From Torreya grandis (taxonomy: Eukaryota; Streptophyta; Pinopsida; Cupressales; Taxaceae), in the NCBI GenBank assembly GCA_037957365.1, contig JARHVA010004230.1, positions 337,501 to 401,500 of the forward strand: a stretch of DNA of 64,000 bases, in the 5' to 3' direction. Both the position numbers and the translations under genes were made by a program. Each line of letters starts with the position of its first letter. Within the stretch, counting starts at the first letter, position 1. The notes under the pieces were generated by a model. That model was not told the origin of the DNA and did no database searches. It was given only the letters and a program-made list of their open reading frames with translations. Positions 50,037 through 62,566 of the stretch are shown piece by piece.

Positions 50037-50063
50037 GAGGATGAATGATACTCATTCATCCTC
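50037..50063. other. Perfect 12-bp inverted repeat with 3-nt loop
   Basis: GAGGATGAATGA, then TAC, then TCATTCATCCTC. No flanking run of T follows immediately and no gene adjoins. Role unknown. Confidence 0.8.
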
Positions 50064-51448
50064 AAGCTTATTCAAAAATTCAAAACTAAAATTTAAAATT
50101 TCAAAGTGGAAAAAGGCATGACTCATTCGTGCACATTTTCAAAATTCAAAGTTCAAATCAAAATATATTAATTCCAAATAAATTATATGATCAATTCAAT
50201 CATTATGTCTACATGAATACTCTTCATTCTATTTCAATAATAAAAATAGAATTGATATCCATTTTTGCTGATGTGATTCAAACCTATGTGAGTGATGTAC
50301 ATTCTAATATAATGACACTCAATAGCCTTGGCATCATTTTTAGTGAGCCTAACATGGTTCCATATTTTTGGAATAGTACATTGGGTATGATTTCCTATTC
50401 ATGATAGTTGGAAAATTTTATATTTCCAACTCAAGAGCTTTATTAGTTATTCAAGTTGGAACTTGATCACTATCAATTCACCATTGGTTTAAACTTATCT
50501 AAGTTCTTCAACATGATTGAAAAACAAACCATTATTAGTTAAAATTTTTAGGGAAATTTTAGTTTCACTTAGATATAGGTGTAATCTATCCATCCTCTAT
50601 TTTCAATTTTAAAATTTTATAAAATAAGAGTTTTCAAAAATTAAATGAACAAATGACCAATTCATGAGATGTTGTAAGGTTTTTTAGGTTTGAGTTCCCT
50701 ATACTTTTGAAGTACCCGCTGAAATACAAATTGTGTATTAAACACTTAGTTTCAAATTTCAATCCTTGTATACACTCAAATATAACTATTAATTGATAAA
50801 AAAATGTTTAATATTTACATCCTTACCATACTTGACCTATTCACCATTTCATTAGCATGAAATATTTATGAGATCCTTCACTATTCTACCCATTACATTT
50901 TTAATTACTAAAACAATAACATTCAAAATCCATATCCTACTTATAGATTCATTCCAACTAAGTTAAAATATTCTTTGCCATTATAGTACAAAACCATACT
51001 ATGTTGAATAAATATGCATCCGAACCTTGTCCACCAATGTGGCCTTGTCTCTCATGCTCTAACAATTAGTTTTCAAAAAATTAATGATTCATAACAACCC
51101 TCTCACACTTTAAAAAAAATAGTTAACTAAAATGTTTAAAATATACCACTATATAAACATATCAAGGTCACTCAAGGAATGAACTATAAACTTGTAAATA
51201 GTACTCTCTATATAAACTACTACACTTTGAAAAATATCCCTATGCTTCCCAATTCAAGTATTGATTTATTCTAGGAACCATAGGCAAAGTCTGAAGTAAT
51301 TTTATTGTATGTCAAGGGAAATAATTTTAAAAAAATTAAGTAAGTTTACTATTTGTATACATATAGTGAAAGTATCAAAATTCACACTTCACTCTATGAG
51401 GAATAACTACATCAGCTCGAGGCCCTTTTAGATAAAATTCACTAGTTT

Positions 51449-51450
<2 letters not shown>

Positions 51451-51486
<36 letters not shown>
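51451..51486. repeat. Poly-T run of 36 bases
   Basis: An unbroken T homopolymer on the plus strand. It could be the poly-A tail of a minus-strand retroposon or simple expansion; no duplication pair was found. Confidence 0.9.
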
Positions 51487-51489
<3 letters not shown>

Positions 51490-54400
51490 TTTTTAAATGA
51501 TACATCATCACGAGGACACTTCAATTAGTAATTTTCAATACCAGATAGAAAAAAGGGGGAGGGTGAGGCATTTTTAAATTATTTAATTTTATATTAGGCA
51601 CTTAACAATATATATTGTGATATATCCTTGAAACATATGACTTGTGTGTGCACTTATTAGTGTTGTAAACCATTATCTCCTAGCCATAATTTTATCTATG
51701 AGGTAAGCCTTCCAAATTTTCCATCATTCCTATATAATATATCCCTAGTATATGTATAGAATGTATATTATCCTAAGCAAACCATCGAGACATTCTATAC
51801 CATTATTTCCTCCTTCCTTGATAGAGTCAATAATAGTTATACCCTTATAATTACTATTAGTTTTTGCCTTCATCCTAGGTTCCTTAAATACATTTTTTTA
51901 AAATTCAAATCCTTCCCTTGGGTCAACCCTCACATTTTGAATTTTTATTATACGGGTAAATTAACTGAAGAGTCATATGTATACATATACAAATAGACAC
52001 ACACATAAAGAAAGGCATGCCTCAAGCTATTTCTATCTAAATATCACTAGGAAAACTACTTGCACATCGAGTAATACATATGCACATTATTAAGGTAGTA
52101 TCTTTAGCATCCAAAAATAGAAACCTCTCAAAGGAATAACCCCTTTACCATGTGTGAACACCTAAAATAAGGTTAAAATTTGCATATTATAAAGTGTCAA
52201 ATCCTGAATCTTTACATTCAAATTTATTTGATCAGTATTGATCACATATACATATAAGTGGCAGAAATATGTGTGGTTGAGACCCTATTTGGCATATTGA
52301 AACATGGGAAATAGTTAACCACTCAAATGGGTGTGATTGGGGATTTATAACCCATTTTTACATGACAATAAAGTGTTGAATGTTGACCTAGGGTTTCAAA
52401 GCAAAGGAGGACAAAATATTAATCTACACATAAGACTTAAAATATAAAATTACGTAAGAATGATCTTAACATGTAGTTATAGTTATATATGGTAGAATAG
52501 ATTATCATTTTAAATAGAAGTGTTTTTAACATAAACTAACATATCTAGCCTATACAAATGTTTGAACCCTACTAGCAACATCTTGGTATATTTTGATACT
52601 CAATTTCCTAATCCAAGTAATCAAAAACCAATTTTAGAGAATATCATTAGAATTTATATAAACAATGATCAAAATAAAATAATGAAAAAGTTAAGTGCCT
52701 CATCTTCTTATCATTTCTATAAATAGTAAGATCAAAATCAATTTAATTTATGTGTTTATATATACATGTTTAATGATATATATTATGTATTCTAAATTTT
52801 AATAGTTTTATCTTATTTACATCATTAAATGAAAAATAAGTTAAAATTGTAAGTTGTTGTTCGAGGTTACTAGTACTCTAATTATATTATTGATCATTAT
52901 TCATGGGTGGTGGAAATGTATTTATTTTAATGTGCTCCTTTTTTAAAATAAAAAAATCCTCTTGTTATTTAAAATTAGGCATTGGACATTTTTTAAACCA
53001 TCAGACTCCTTTAAAAAATATGGCTTTTGAAAACTTTTTAGTTTTTAAAATTTCCATCTTTGCCAAGATATATTATTTCCTCTATAAATTTATATTCCTT
53101 TTCTCTTATACAATATGGTGGCTTAAATTTAAATTTAATTGGTCTCACCAACTTGGTAAAATATGTCATTTTTTGTCATGACTTAGAATAAACTTGTTTA
53201 TTGGTAACTTTTTTCTTTCATAAAGTGCATGTATCTTATAAAATCATGAGCTTTGCCTTGAATTTTGACACATATGGTGTTCTTTGATGTGGTGAATGAA
53301 ATTTTATTAATTTTTTATTTTGTTTTTGAACATATAGATATTCATTATATAATAAATTTTAAATAGTCTCCCATGTGAGCTCCAAAGTCACGTAAATTTT
53401 ACATACATGCAGGTGATCCAATCATAGTAAGGATTTACCCTCTAATTGATAAATACAAATCATTACCTTAGTGTTATATTTAAATTTAATAAAATCAAAG
53501 TGGTTAATAATCCCAATGAACTATTATTATTCCTCATTACTATCTCCCTTTAATTCTAACCTTGAAGGATTCATATTATTCATCTCTTTAAGAAGGGGGT
53601 CTGTTCATTTCCTCAAACTCCCTTATTAAAAATAAGACTATTTGGAAGAATGTGAATGGATAGGGAAATGGTAAATATAATATGCTCAAGTAAACTATAA
53701 ACCCAAAATATTTTGATGGTTATTATCTTTCTCTTTAATGTGCTACAGATTCTCAATCTCTTTTTATTTTTCAAAACTCTATGACAATAATGCATTCATT
53801 TCTAATGCAATTCTTCTAGAAATATATTTTCATGGGGTAGAGTTTACTCCCCACCAACATGACTATTATAAACATAATTCCTTCATTAGTTCATCCTCAT
53901 ATTCTAAATCATAATAACCATAGTTACACAAATATGAGATAAGTATGAAATTAATAAAAAGATCAAGGATATGGTTAAGGTTTGAATTATAGACTAAAAT
54001 GTTTATCAACACAAGTGTAGCATTTCAATAGATATATTATAAAAATAAATTATCATTATCATAGTAATTAGGTTAATATATTTTAATTAGAAACATTTTT
54101 TTACATTTTCATAATTCATTATATACATTTTATATTTAAAAAATATCACAAAACCTAAAACATACATTTTTATGAGCTTCACAAGTTCTTCATGAAGATG
54201 TAGTCTTAATAGTTACATTTTTCACTTTATCATATCGGTATTTTTAGGATGTTATAATTTAATTAGGTTTACCATTTTACTCCTTATATGGTTATTTATA
54301 TGGTTCCTCTTCTATAAGTTCTTTCTCATCACTATGTACATGTGGTACTATATTATACTAAATAACCCATTAATAATGGCTTGTAGAGTAAAGTTATCAG

Positions 54401-54692
54401 TGTGGGTATCCCATACACAACATAAGGTAGAAATATTTAAAAAGTATGGTTCTTCTTATCTAGTTTTCTACTAATATATGGAATTATGGCTCTTAGCTAT
54501 TTTTTTCAAATAAATCTAGGAGGTTCATGTGCATTCCTTTAAGTTTTTTGGAATAAGTAGTGATCATAGCTAGGGGAGGGGGTGGTAAGTAGATTATTAT
54601 ATCCATACTTAAACATTTTAAAGCATATGTACCAACATATATTTACTAAATAAGTGAGAATATCTATCACCTAATTACATATATTAAAAAAT

Positions 54693-54704
54693 GCTCTGAT
54701 ACCA
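54693..54704 (-). promoter_or_regulatory. Primer binding site of an unclassified LTR element
   Basis: The minus strand reads TGGTATCAGAGC, a perfect tRNA-iMet site, next to a TGTAGTGATGCAC sequence suited to an LTR end at 54706. Confidence 0.75.
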
Positions 54705-54762
54705 ATGTAGTGATGCACAAAAAAATTCACACTAATTTTATTATTATTCAACATTAAAATGA

Positions 54763-55054
<292 letters not shown>

Positions 55055-55463
55055 TACAATTTAAAATAGTAATCTTATGTAAAGGCATGAATAAGAAATA
55101 ATACTTTTTTTATTTTTTGATGCACATGCATACTTAACTGATATAAGTGTGGAAGAAGATAGGTTGATGTTATTCAAGGATTCATCAAATTCTAAATATT
55201 ATCTCTCTAAACACATAGACACTACCACATAATTTGTACACAAAAATAGAAGTTTATATCCTATTTTTGGTGAGTATATCCAAAATTAATTATAGTTTTA
55301 TCTCTATAAATTTCCCCTATGATTATTAGGTTTCATTATAACCTTGTAAATTCTTTGTTTAGATCATGCACAAAGGTTTTGGATATTTGTATGTATCTCA
55401 AAAACCTAGGAACTCTAATTAAGGCATGCCACCTTGTGAAACAATGGCTATCAATGCCACCTT

Positions 55464-55473
55464 CTATTTATAG
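55464..55473 (-). promoter_or_regulatory. Candidate LTR TATA box
   Basis: The minus strand reads CTATAAATAG, a near-ideal plant TATA box, upstream (in element orientation) of the LTR end and primer site at 54693-54706. Confidence 0.5.
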
Positions 55474-57095
55474 ATATTTCATACATAACTAGTAATCCAA
55501 AGAGAGCCTCAAACCAATGTATTTTTCCCCTTATGTGGGTTTATGTGTGAAAAATTGTGAAATATGATATATTTGAGTGCATGTAGTGATATAAATTATA
55601 ACTTTGAAATATTTATCATGGGATTTTTTTTAATGTTTCTTACCTATAAGAATACTAATCCTATGATTGATATGTAAATAAGTAAGAATAGGTCAGTTTT
55701 ACAAGCTTGAGAGGTGTTTTTTCTTGGTATAAGATAGATGTGTGCTTGATTATACTTGATGATAATGAATTGTATTTTACTTGTATTTTGTACCAAACAT
55801 TTCAAAATAATCTCACACTAGGTTTAATTAATATAAATATTCCCACACATACATGTCTAAATATTGAAAATTTGATTATTTATAAGGATTAATCATTAGC
55901 ATTAGACTTGTGACACTAGCATTGATACTAGTGTTATGATCTAGATGCTAGTGTTTCAGAGGATAGAAAGATGTTGAAGATATATAAATTCTATGTTAGT
56001 ATATTAATAAGGTTTTATTTATAATTTGGGATAAAAAATTAGGGTGATATTATAGAATAAGTATCTTGGCACAATGAAATGGTGAACATGAGCCTTTGAG
56101 TAGTGGAAAGGTCATGAACTAAAGGCTTGAGACATGAGTGATTTTTCAAGTGTACAAGACTAGTTTATCATATATAATCTACATTTAGCATATAAATTTA
56201 CCACCCACATTTAATATAGTAATGAATAAGGGTGATAAGTACTAGTTTAAATGAAAATAAATGTGTACCATGGTGTGTATAACACACCTTGATTTGAATT
56301 GATCCCTCTTTGAATTTGTTATTTATGTATTTCCTAAGACTAAGATCATATTATAGTGTAATTGGGGCATATAATATAAAAAATGAATATTTGAAATGCT
56401 TAAAATAAAAGAGTGGAGGGAAAGAGTACACATTTTTATCTATGAAACCATGTTATGCCTTGGTAGTTTTCTTTGGTACTTATGATTCCTTATTGAAGTA
56501 TTAGAGATAGGTTCACAACTAAATGTGAATATTAGAATTGAAGGATGATAATTACCCCAATTTGATCTAAGAGTGAGTTTTTCCAAGGCCATCAAGATCA
56601 CTAAATCTCAATTACATAACTCAAGTGAGTACATGATCTATCCAATATATCCAATCTTGCCCAAGTCAAATGGTGTAACTATATCAACCTATAAAATGGA
56701 ATTATTTCCAAGGCCATCATATGTGTTGAATATTTATTACACTAATAAAGGGATATAACTATTTTTTAAAATATAAATATCAACCAATGCATATTTTAAA
56801 GGTTGATGCACAAATTCGTATATAATCTAAATATGTATCTATGATTTGGTGAATTTTCATGGCGTGTGAACCTACGATGTGTCTCAATCTGAAGATATTT
56901 CAAAATGTAACCTCTATTTTTAAAACTAATATTTATCACAAATATGAAAAACTCTATCTCAAATATGTAAAATGGTGCCAAATATATAATATTATGACCC
57001 AAGTGTATATCTTAATCATGTAGACTCTATTAAATTCTTTCATTACGTCCAATTGTATATGTATGTGGACTCATGTTTCTATGACATTTCCCTAC

Positions 57096-57222
57096 TGATA
57101 TGATACCAATTTTGAGATAAGAGGAATGTAACATGATAGTAACCTTATCTTAAAAGGATAAGATAACCATGTTATATCAGTATCAATCATGTAGTAAAGA
57201 ATCATATAGTGGTATCATGTCA
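57096..57222. mobile_element. Possible 127-bp foldback or MITE-like element
   Basis: Ends TGATATGATACCA and TGGTATCATGTCA are inverted repeats matching at 12 of 13 bases. An inner imperfect stem pairs TAACATG...CCTTATC with GATAAGATAACCATGTTA. No target duplication was found, and the sequence could be a chance palindrome. Confidence 0.3.
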
Positions 57223-58383
57223 AAGGAGATGTATTAATGAATCTCATAATATCCAATCACAACAAGCCCTAAGATGCATCATATTGATCATAAAAACATC
57301 TAGGAGTACCAAAAAAATCTTAAAAAACTATCAAGCACACATAAAAGATCACTCAATGTCACACAAAAAAGGTTATAAGGATACCACAAAAAAGGGGAAT
57401 GTTCAAATTACATACACTCAAGGAAGATGACAAGTTCAAATGTCCAAAGACCAAATAAATAAAACTCAATTTCATTGTGGCCAAATAATAATGAACATGT
57501 TCAAATGTTCCACAATAGAGAAAAGGTATAAAAAAATAAGTAAACTCAGGTAATCCATTTAAGAAGAATCATATGTGAACATATCATATTGGCCTCTAAA
57601 TACATGTGTTAGAAAAATTTCATGTAGCATAACATATATGCCACACTATGTAAGATATATACATGAGTATAGACATGTCTAAGAGTTAGTATATAATCTC
57701 AACATGATAATGTAAAGTGATCATAAAATAATGCAACATGTATCAATCATGATCAATATAATCATTTACCCCAGGTGTATTGTGTCACATGGGTAGAGGA
57801 AATGTCCAACATTTATATGTGTATGTATCGTGGATCTAGTGTATGCATTTATCACACTCAAGTAACTATGAAATAGGAGTGTGTATAAAAATGAAAATTA
57901 TATACTCTATACCAACATAAAATAAATAACATATGTAAAATTTAACAAATAAATAAATGTTAAGTATTTATATATTTTTAATTTATTCAAATGTTTTTTT
58001 ATTTATTAATCTTTTTTAATTTTTTAAATTTTGTAATGAGAAGGCTATATGATGATCCCATATAAGGGATGATCATATAATTATGTAGGATCTTGATGAG
58101 ATACAAAAAATTGGTCATGCCACTAAGGATCATGTATATGTGCCAAATATGGAATTGAATAATCTATAATACCATGCTTATTCCCAATAGGAATATGTGG
58201 TCATGAAGCAATAGTATAAGTTTTAGTGGTTTTTTGGAACCCATTTATTATAGATCTATTCATTTATTGGTATAACTTTAATTTTGGGTTTTGAACCCTC
58301 TTAGAAACATGTGGATATAGTCTTAATAATTGGATAGGCTATGTAGGTATAGGTGAGGGATCCATGGATTCCACTATGTGTGT

Positions 58384-58496
<113 letters not shown>

Positions 58497-59692
58497 GAGA
58501 TACATACATAAATATATACATGTGTGTATATATGTTTATATGTGTGTGTATGTATATGCATGTTTCTATGTATGTATACATACATGTATATATATGAATG
58601 ATGTAATATCCTCTCAAGTATCTAGCACCTAGGAAAAAGGATTTATTTTTTATTACCCTTTCACTCATGATTAGATTTAATAGGCTATATAATTAGTTTT
58701 ATTAGAATAAACTTCTCTCATTGTAGTGGAGGTTCATACTGAATCCCTAAAAATATAATAGAAAATCTCTGAACTATAGGAGGTAATGTTAATTTAAGTG
58801 TTCCAATATTACCATTTAATTTGTGTTGATAATTTAGTTGAGGAGGATGTGTATTATATTCCATGTTCACCTCCTTAGAGTGATATTGTAATAGAATGTT
58901 GAATATTCATATTTTTATGATCAGTGGGTTTTGACCCTAAATCCTTTGGAAGATCAACAAATTGACATTTTCACTATCAATGAGGTATTGTATGTTATGT
59001 TTCAAATTATAAAATCTATTTTTAGAGTGCCTAACATATTGGTGATAGTTAAAATAAGTATTTTCACTATATCCTCTTGGTAAAGGTTGATTTGTATCAA
59101 CCTCTAAATGAGGAGGGTGAGATATGATATGACATTTCAATAGCTTCTTAAGGAGAAAAGTTGGAGACTCAGGTAATCATATAAATTATCCCTTAGGTGC
59201 ATTAGATAATATTAATTGATTTAGTTTTTTTGAAATTGTATTTTTGATCAAGGAATTTGACTCAAGAGAGGATTTAGCATATATTTACTTCCAAAAAATA
59301 ATCAAATAAACTCAGTAAACAAGATAACATCTCTAGGCCTAGATGATGGGGGGGATTATGGTGAACAAAAAAATTGAAAACAAAACATAAATTGGAAATA
59401 AATGATCACTTAAACATAAATAACACTTTTTTACCCAAATCCTTAATTGCTCCAAAATATCTTATTCATTGGCTTGCTCAGATTTATACTCAATAGGTAT
59501 TCATCAATAGAGCTTGGCTATTTCCATCCCCCATTGGCACCTTGTTCATGATTAGATTGGATTTGATATGGCCTGATGATTCAATGGATTGGATAAATTT
59601 TGGCATTATAACTCTAGGCTCTTGATTCATGCCTAAATTCCTACATAATAACACTACTATGTCCAAGCTCTCTAAATGAAGAGCTCTATGTT

Positions 59693-59705
59693 TATATTTA
59701 TAGAT
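59693..59705 (-). promoter_or_regulatory. Candidate TATA box, possibly LTR of the 62.6-kb gypsy
   Basis: The minus strand reads ATCTATAAATATA, followed downstream by an inverted repeat AGCTCT...AGAGCT. It is located where a 3' LTR of the gypsy element ending at 62567 could lie, but that LTR has no visible partner in the window. Confidence 0.35.
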
Positions 59706-60435
59706 TATACAACTAACCCCAACCCAAGGTGAGTTAGAGGGATTTTATATCTTGGAATGGGTTCAAACTTAATTTTTTTGAATTAACTAACCTTAGTGAA
59801 GTTAAAATGTGTCAAATGGTCATGATTTAGCATTAAATAGGCATGGGTGAGATATTTCTAGATATTTTCTAGACTAAAAACTCACAAAAGGTAATGATTA
59901 GTTTCTAAGATATTCATTGATATTTGAATTTTCCTTTTTGATAATTGATTTATTATCTCATGGATGAATTAAATTTGGGAATTTTATCTGTTTTAGAATT
60001 TAATGTTAATTAATCCTTGTTAGGCATTTTGAACATTTGTTTGATTTTAATTTAATACAATGTGCATTTGCATGATTTAATTGATTTATGGGCCAATTTA
60101 TTTATCTAAATGGTTATGGAGCCAAAATTGATACATTTAGAAATTATTAGGCTAGATGGTTGATGGTTGGTAAAAATTGGTCTAAAGTTAGGTATAAATC
60201 CATTGGTGGCCAAGTTTACATGTATACATTTTTCTCTATTTCAGAAGGCATTAAAATATGTAAGCACAATAACATCTTCTAAAAGAATTAAAAAAATCTA
60301 TGTGATTAAAAATTCAATGGCAATGGATGAAATATATGGTGCCCCCTTAAGGGAGTGGTTGGCAAAAGTGTTAGCAAATGGTCCCTTGAAAGAAAGAAGT
60401 GAGATAAGGGGACCAAGCAAATGAAGATGATTGGG

Positions 60436-60797
60436 TGATAACACAATGATTTGGAAAAGTTAGTCAAAATCACTAAGAATGAAAGTGGGATGGTGTACAA
60501 TGGATGGCTCAAATGTAGTCATAAGCATTATACCCTAATAGTGGTAACGTGGTATGATAACACAATGATGTGCCCAAATATGCTTATAATCATTGAGAAG
60601 ATGGAGCTGCCCTAGTTAGGATATAAAAATAGGATAATAACATACCCCAACTAGAAAAAATAAAGTAAATGATTAGAATTGGTGCTAACATAATGATTTC
60701 CCACAAATTTGGTTAAAATCATTGAGAATGCAGTTTGGATGGTGTGTAGTGATTTGTTGATAGGTGGTTATAATCATTAGACCCTAATTATGGAAAA
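60436..60797. repeat. Minisatellite, three imperfect units of about 120 bp
   Basis: Units start TGATAACACAATGAT at 60436 and 60555 and TGCTAACATAATGAT at 60683. They share AATCA(C/T)TGAGAA-like blocks and, in units 1 and 3, an ATTA(T/G)ACCCTAAT(A/T) ending. Periods are 119 and 128 bp. Confidence 0.78.
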
Positions 60798-62566
60798 CAT
60801 TATTGATAACTGATGACTAAAAATATGATGATGATAACTTGATACAGAGGATAAAGATAAATTGGGACAACCTTTTAGTAGGGAGATGATCATCTAAACT
60901 AACTAAAGTTGAAATTATTTCATTATTTAATTACTCTATGTGGGATATGATTTGGATTGGCTTGGGATTAATAATACTAGTGTTAAGGAGATTTTGATAC
61001 TACCATTGATGGTGTAGACCTATTTAAGCTCATTTTTATTGTAGCACTTAACAATAAGCATCATTATAAAACATCATTAGGGCTTGGCCACAATATGCAT
61101 AAGGAAAATAATTCACCAATGATAAAAAACCATGATGACAATGTTGACATATGAATATGGATGGATTCAACAATAAGTGCATAATGAATCACCCAATGAA
61201 CACACATAAACATAATCAAAACAATAGTACTTAAAGAAAATGAACAAGCACAAAAACAAATAGAAACAAACAAACAAAAAAACAAGACAACACACATTGC
61301 CCCTAGAAAATAGGCAAAAACTTAACAAATAAACATGATGGGGAAATAGGAGAATAGGAAGGGGGTGGATGAGTTGTCTCTATATGCACCAGGAAAGTGG
61401 ACACTGACTACATAGTTCCATGGATATAATATCTAACAAAAACTCTAGGCTAAATGTAGTTCTCCTAGGAAAAGGGAAGAAGATGATAACTAATGAAAAA
61501 TAAACATGATGGGTATAATAAAAGATATGAATGTTCATGAAAAATAGAAAGTACATGGGATAAAATTCCAAAAAGGATGGCTAAACTAAGTGACAAGTGA
61601 TTTTTTTATAACTTCGTAAGGTTTCCCATAATCCTTTAGGTAATGAGGTGGTCAATGTATTTAGTTTTACTAAATGATTTTCAAATGTTTTTAGAATTTT
61701 GGAGTGTCTCAACTCAATTGATAATGAATAGATACTGAATGGTCTCAGATCACAAAATAGTGAGAGTGTGTAAAACTTGAAATGATGCTCATAAAATAGT
61801 GAGAGCATGAAAATCTAGAATGTTGATTGTAAAATGGTGAGAGAATGATGGAAAAGAGGACTAAGATAATCTCTACATGAATCAAAAATGACCCACATAG
61901 TCCTAAAATGGCCTTAGTTCATAGTAGTTCCACCTTTCAATGGAGGAATATGACTAGTGTAGTAGTCAATTCAAATAAAATTAACAAAATTCATATGATA
62001 GAAGAGTATGGCATAAGAATGGCTAGTTGGTATGTCAAGGCACAATAAACAAATGTTTCCCCTAGTTTTCCCATAGATGTTTATCACTAGAATACAAATG
62101 ATCAAATCAAGGATACTAATTTACCCATAGGCTATTATAATTAATAGTAAGATCAATGAAATATTGATTTGCCCATGTAGGTAGATATCATCAAAATCAT
62201 ATGAAAAAACATGATAAGGGAACATGAAATGAAGGATGCAACTACCAAAACTTCTATCTTACTACTCCAACATACTACCTCTATCTAGAATTCATGAAAC
62301 AACTACTAAAATTGATCTTATTCTTCATACTAAATGTGAAACCAATGGATTAGCCAAGGTCAAATGGGCTAGGATAGGATGTGATAAAAATATGTTTTGG
62401 TTGATATAATGAGATGGTATAATATCCAAATTTTAGGATAATGATAGACTATTATAATGATAGGATGGTAGGAAATTAGAATGGTATGGTAAAGAAGAAT
62501 ATTGATAATATGGTATAATGTGAAATGGTCCTCATAAACAATACATCATATCACTCAAGCATAATA
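60798..62566. other. Non-coding DNA, probable 3' region or LTR of the gypsy at 62.6 kb
   Basis: No gene was recognised. Because integrase of a minus-strand gypsy ends at 62567, this side should hold its 3' untranslated region and LTR. It includes the 39-bp tandem repeat at 61751-61855. Confidence 0.5.
61751..61855. repeat. 39-bp tandem repeat, nearly three units
   Basis: Units begin CACAAAATAGTGAGAG (61751), CATAAAATAGTGAGAG (61790) and GTAAAATGGTGAGAG (61829), an exact 39-bp period, with (C/G)AATGTTGAT- or AATGATGCT-like ends. Confidence 0.85.

Larger units (their letters stand above)
49289..54692. other. AT-rich DNA without recognisable genes
   Basis: Bases 49289-49293 (TTGAT) follow the giant LTR. 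No protein similarity was recognised on either strand. Because a minus-strand primer site follows at 54693, the right part should contain the interior of that element, but no gag or pol motif could be read. It contains a perfect hairpin (50037-50063) and a poly-T run (51451-51486). Confidence 0.55.

Noticed and set aside
50129..50404. Plus-strand 91-codon frame
   Set aside because: No domain recognised, ordinary AT-rich composition, isolated; treated as chance.
52903..53181. 92-codon plus-strand open frame rich in Phe, Ile, Leu, Trp and Tyr
   Set aside because: No recognisable domain, AT-driven hydrophobic composition, no promoter or exon context; not strong enough to call a gene.
57209..57430. 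Plus-strand 73-codon frame rich in Lys, Ser and Thr
   Set aside because: No recognisable motif; begins inside a possible inverted-repeat element; not supportable.
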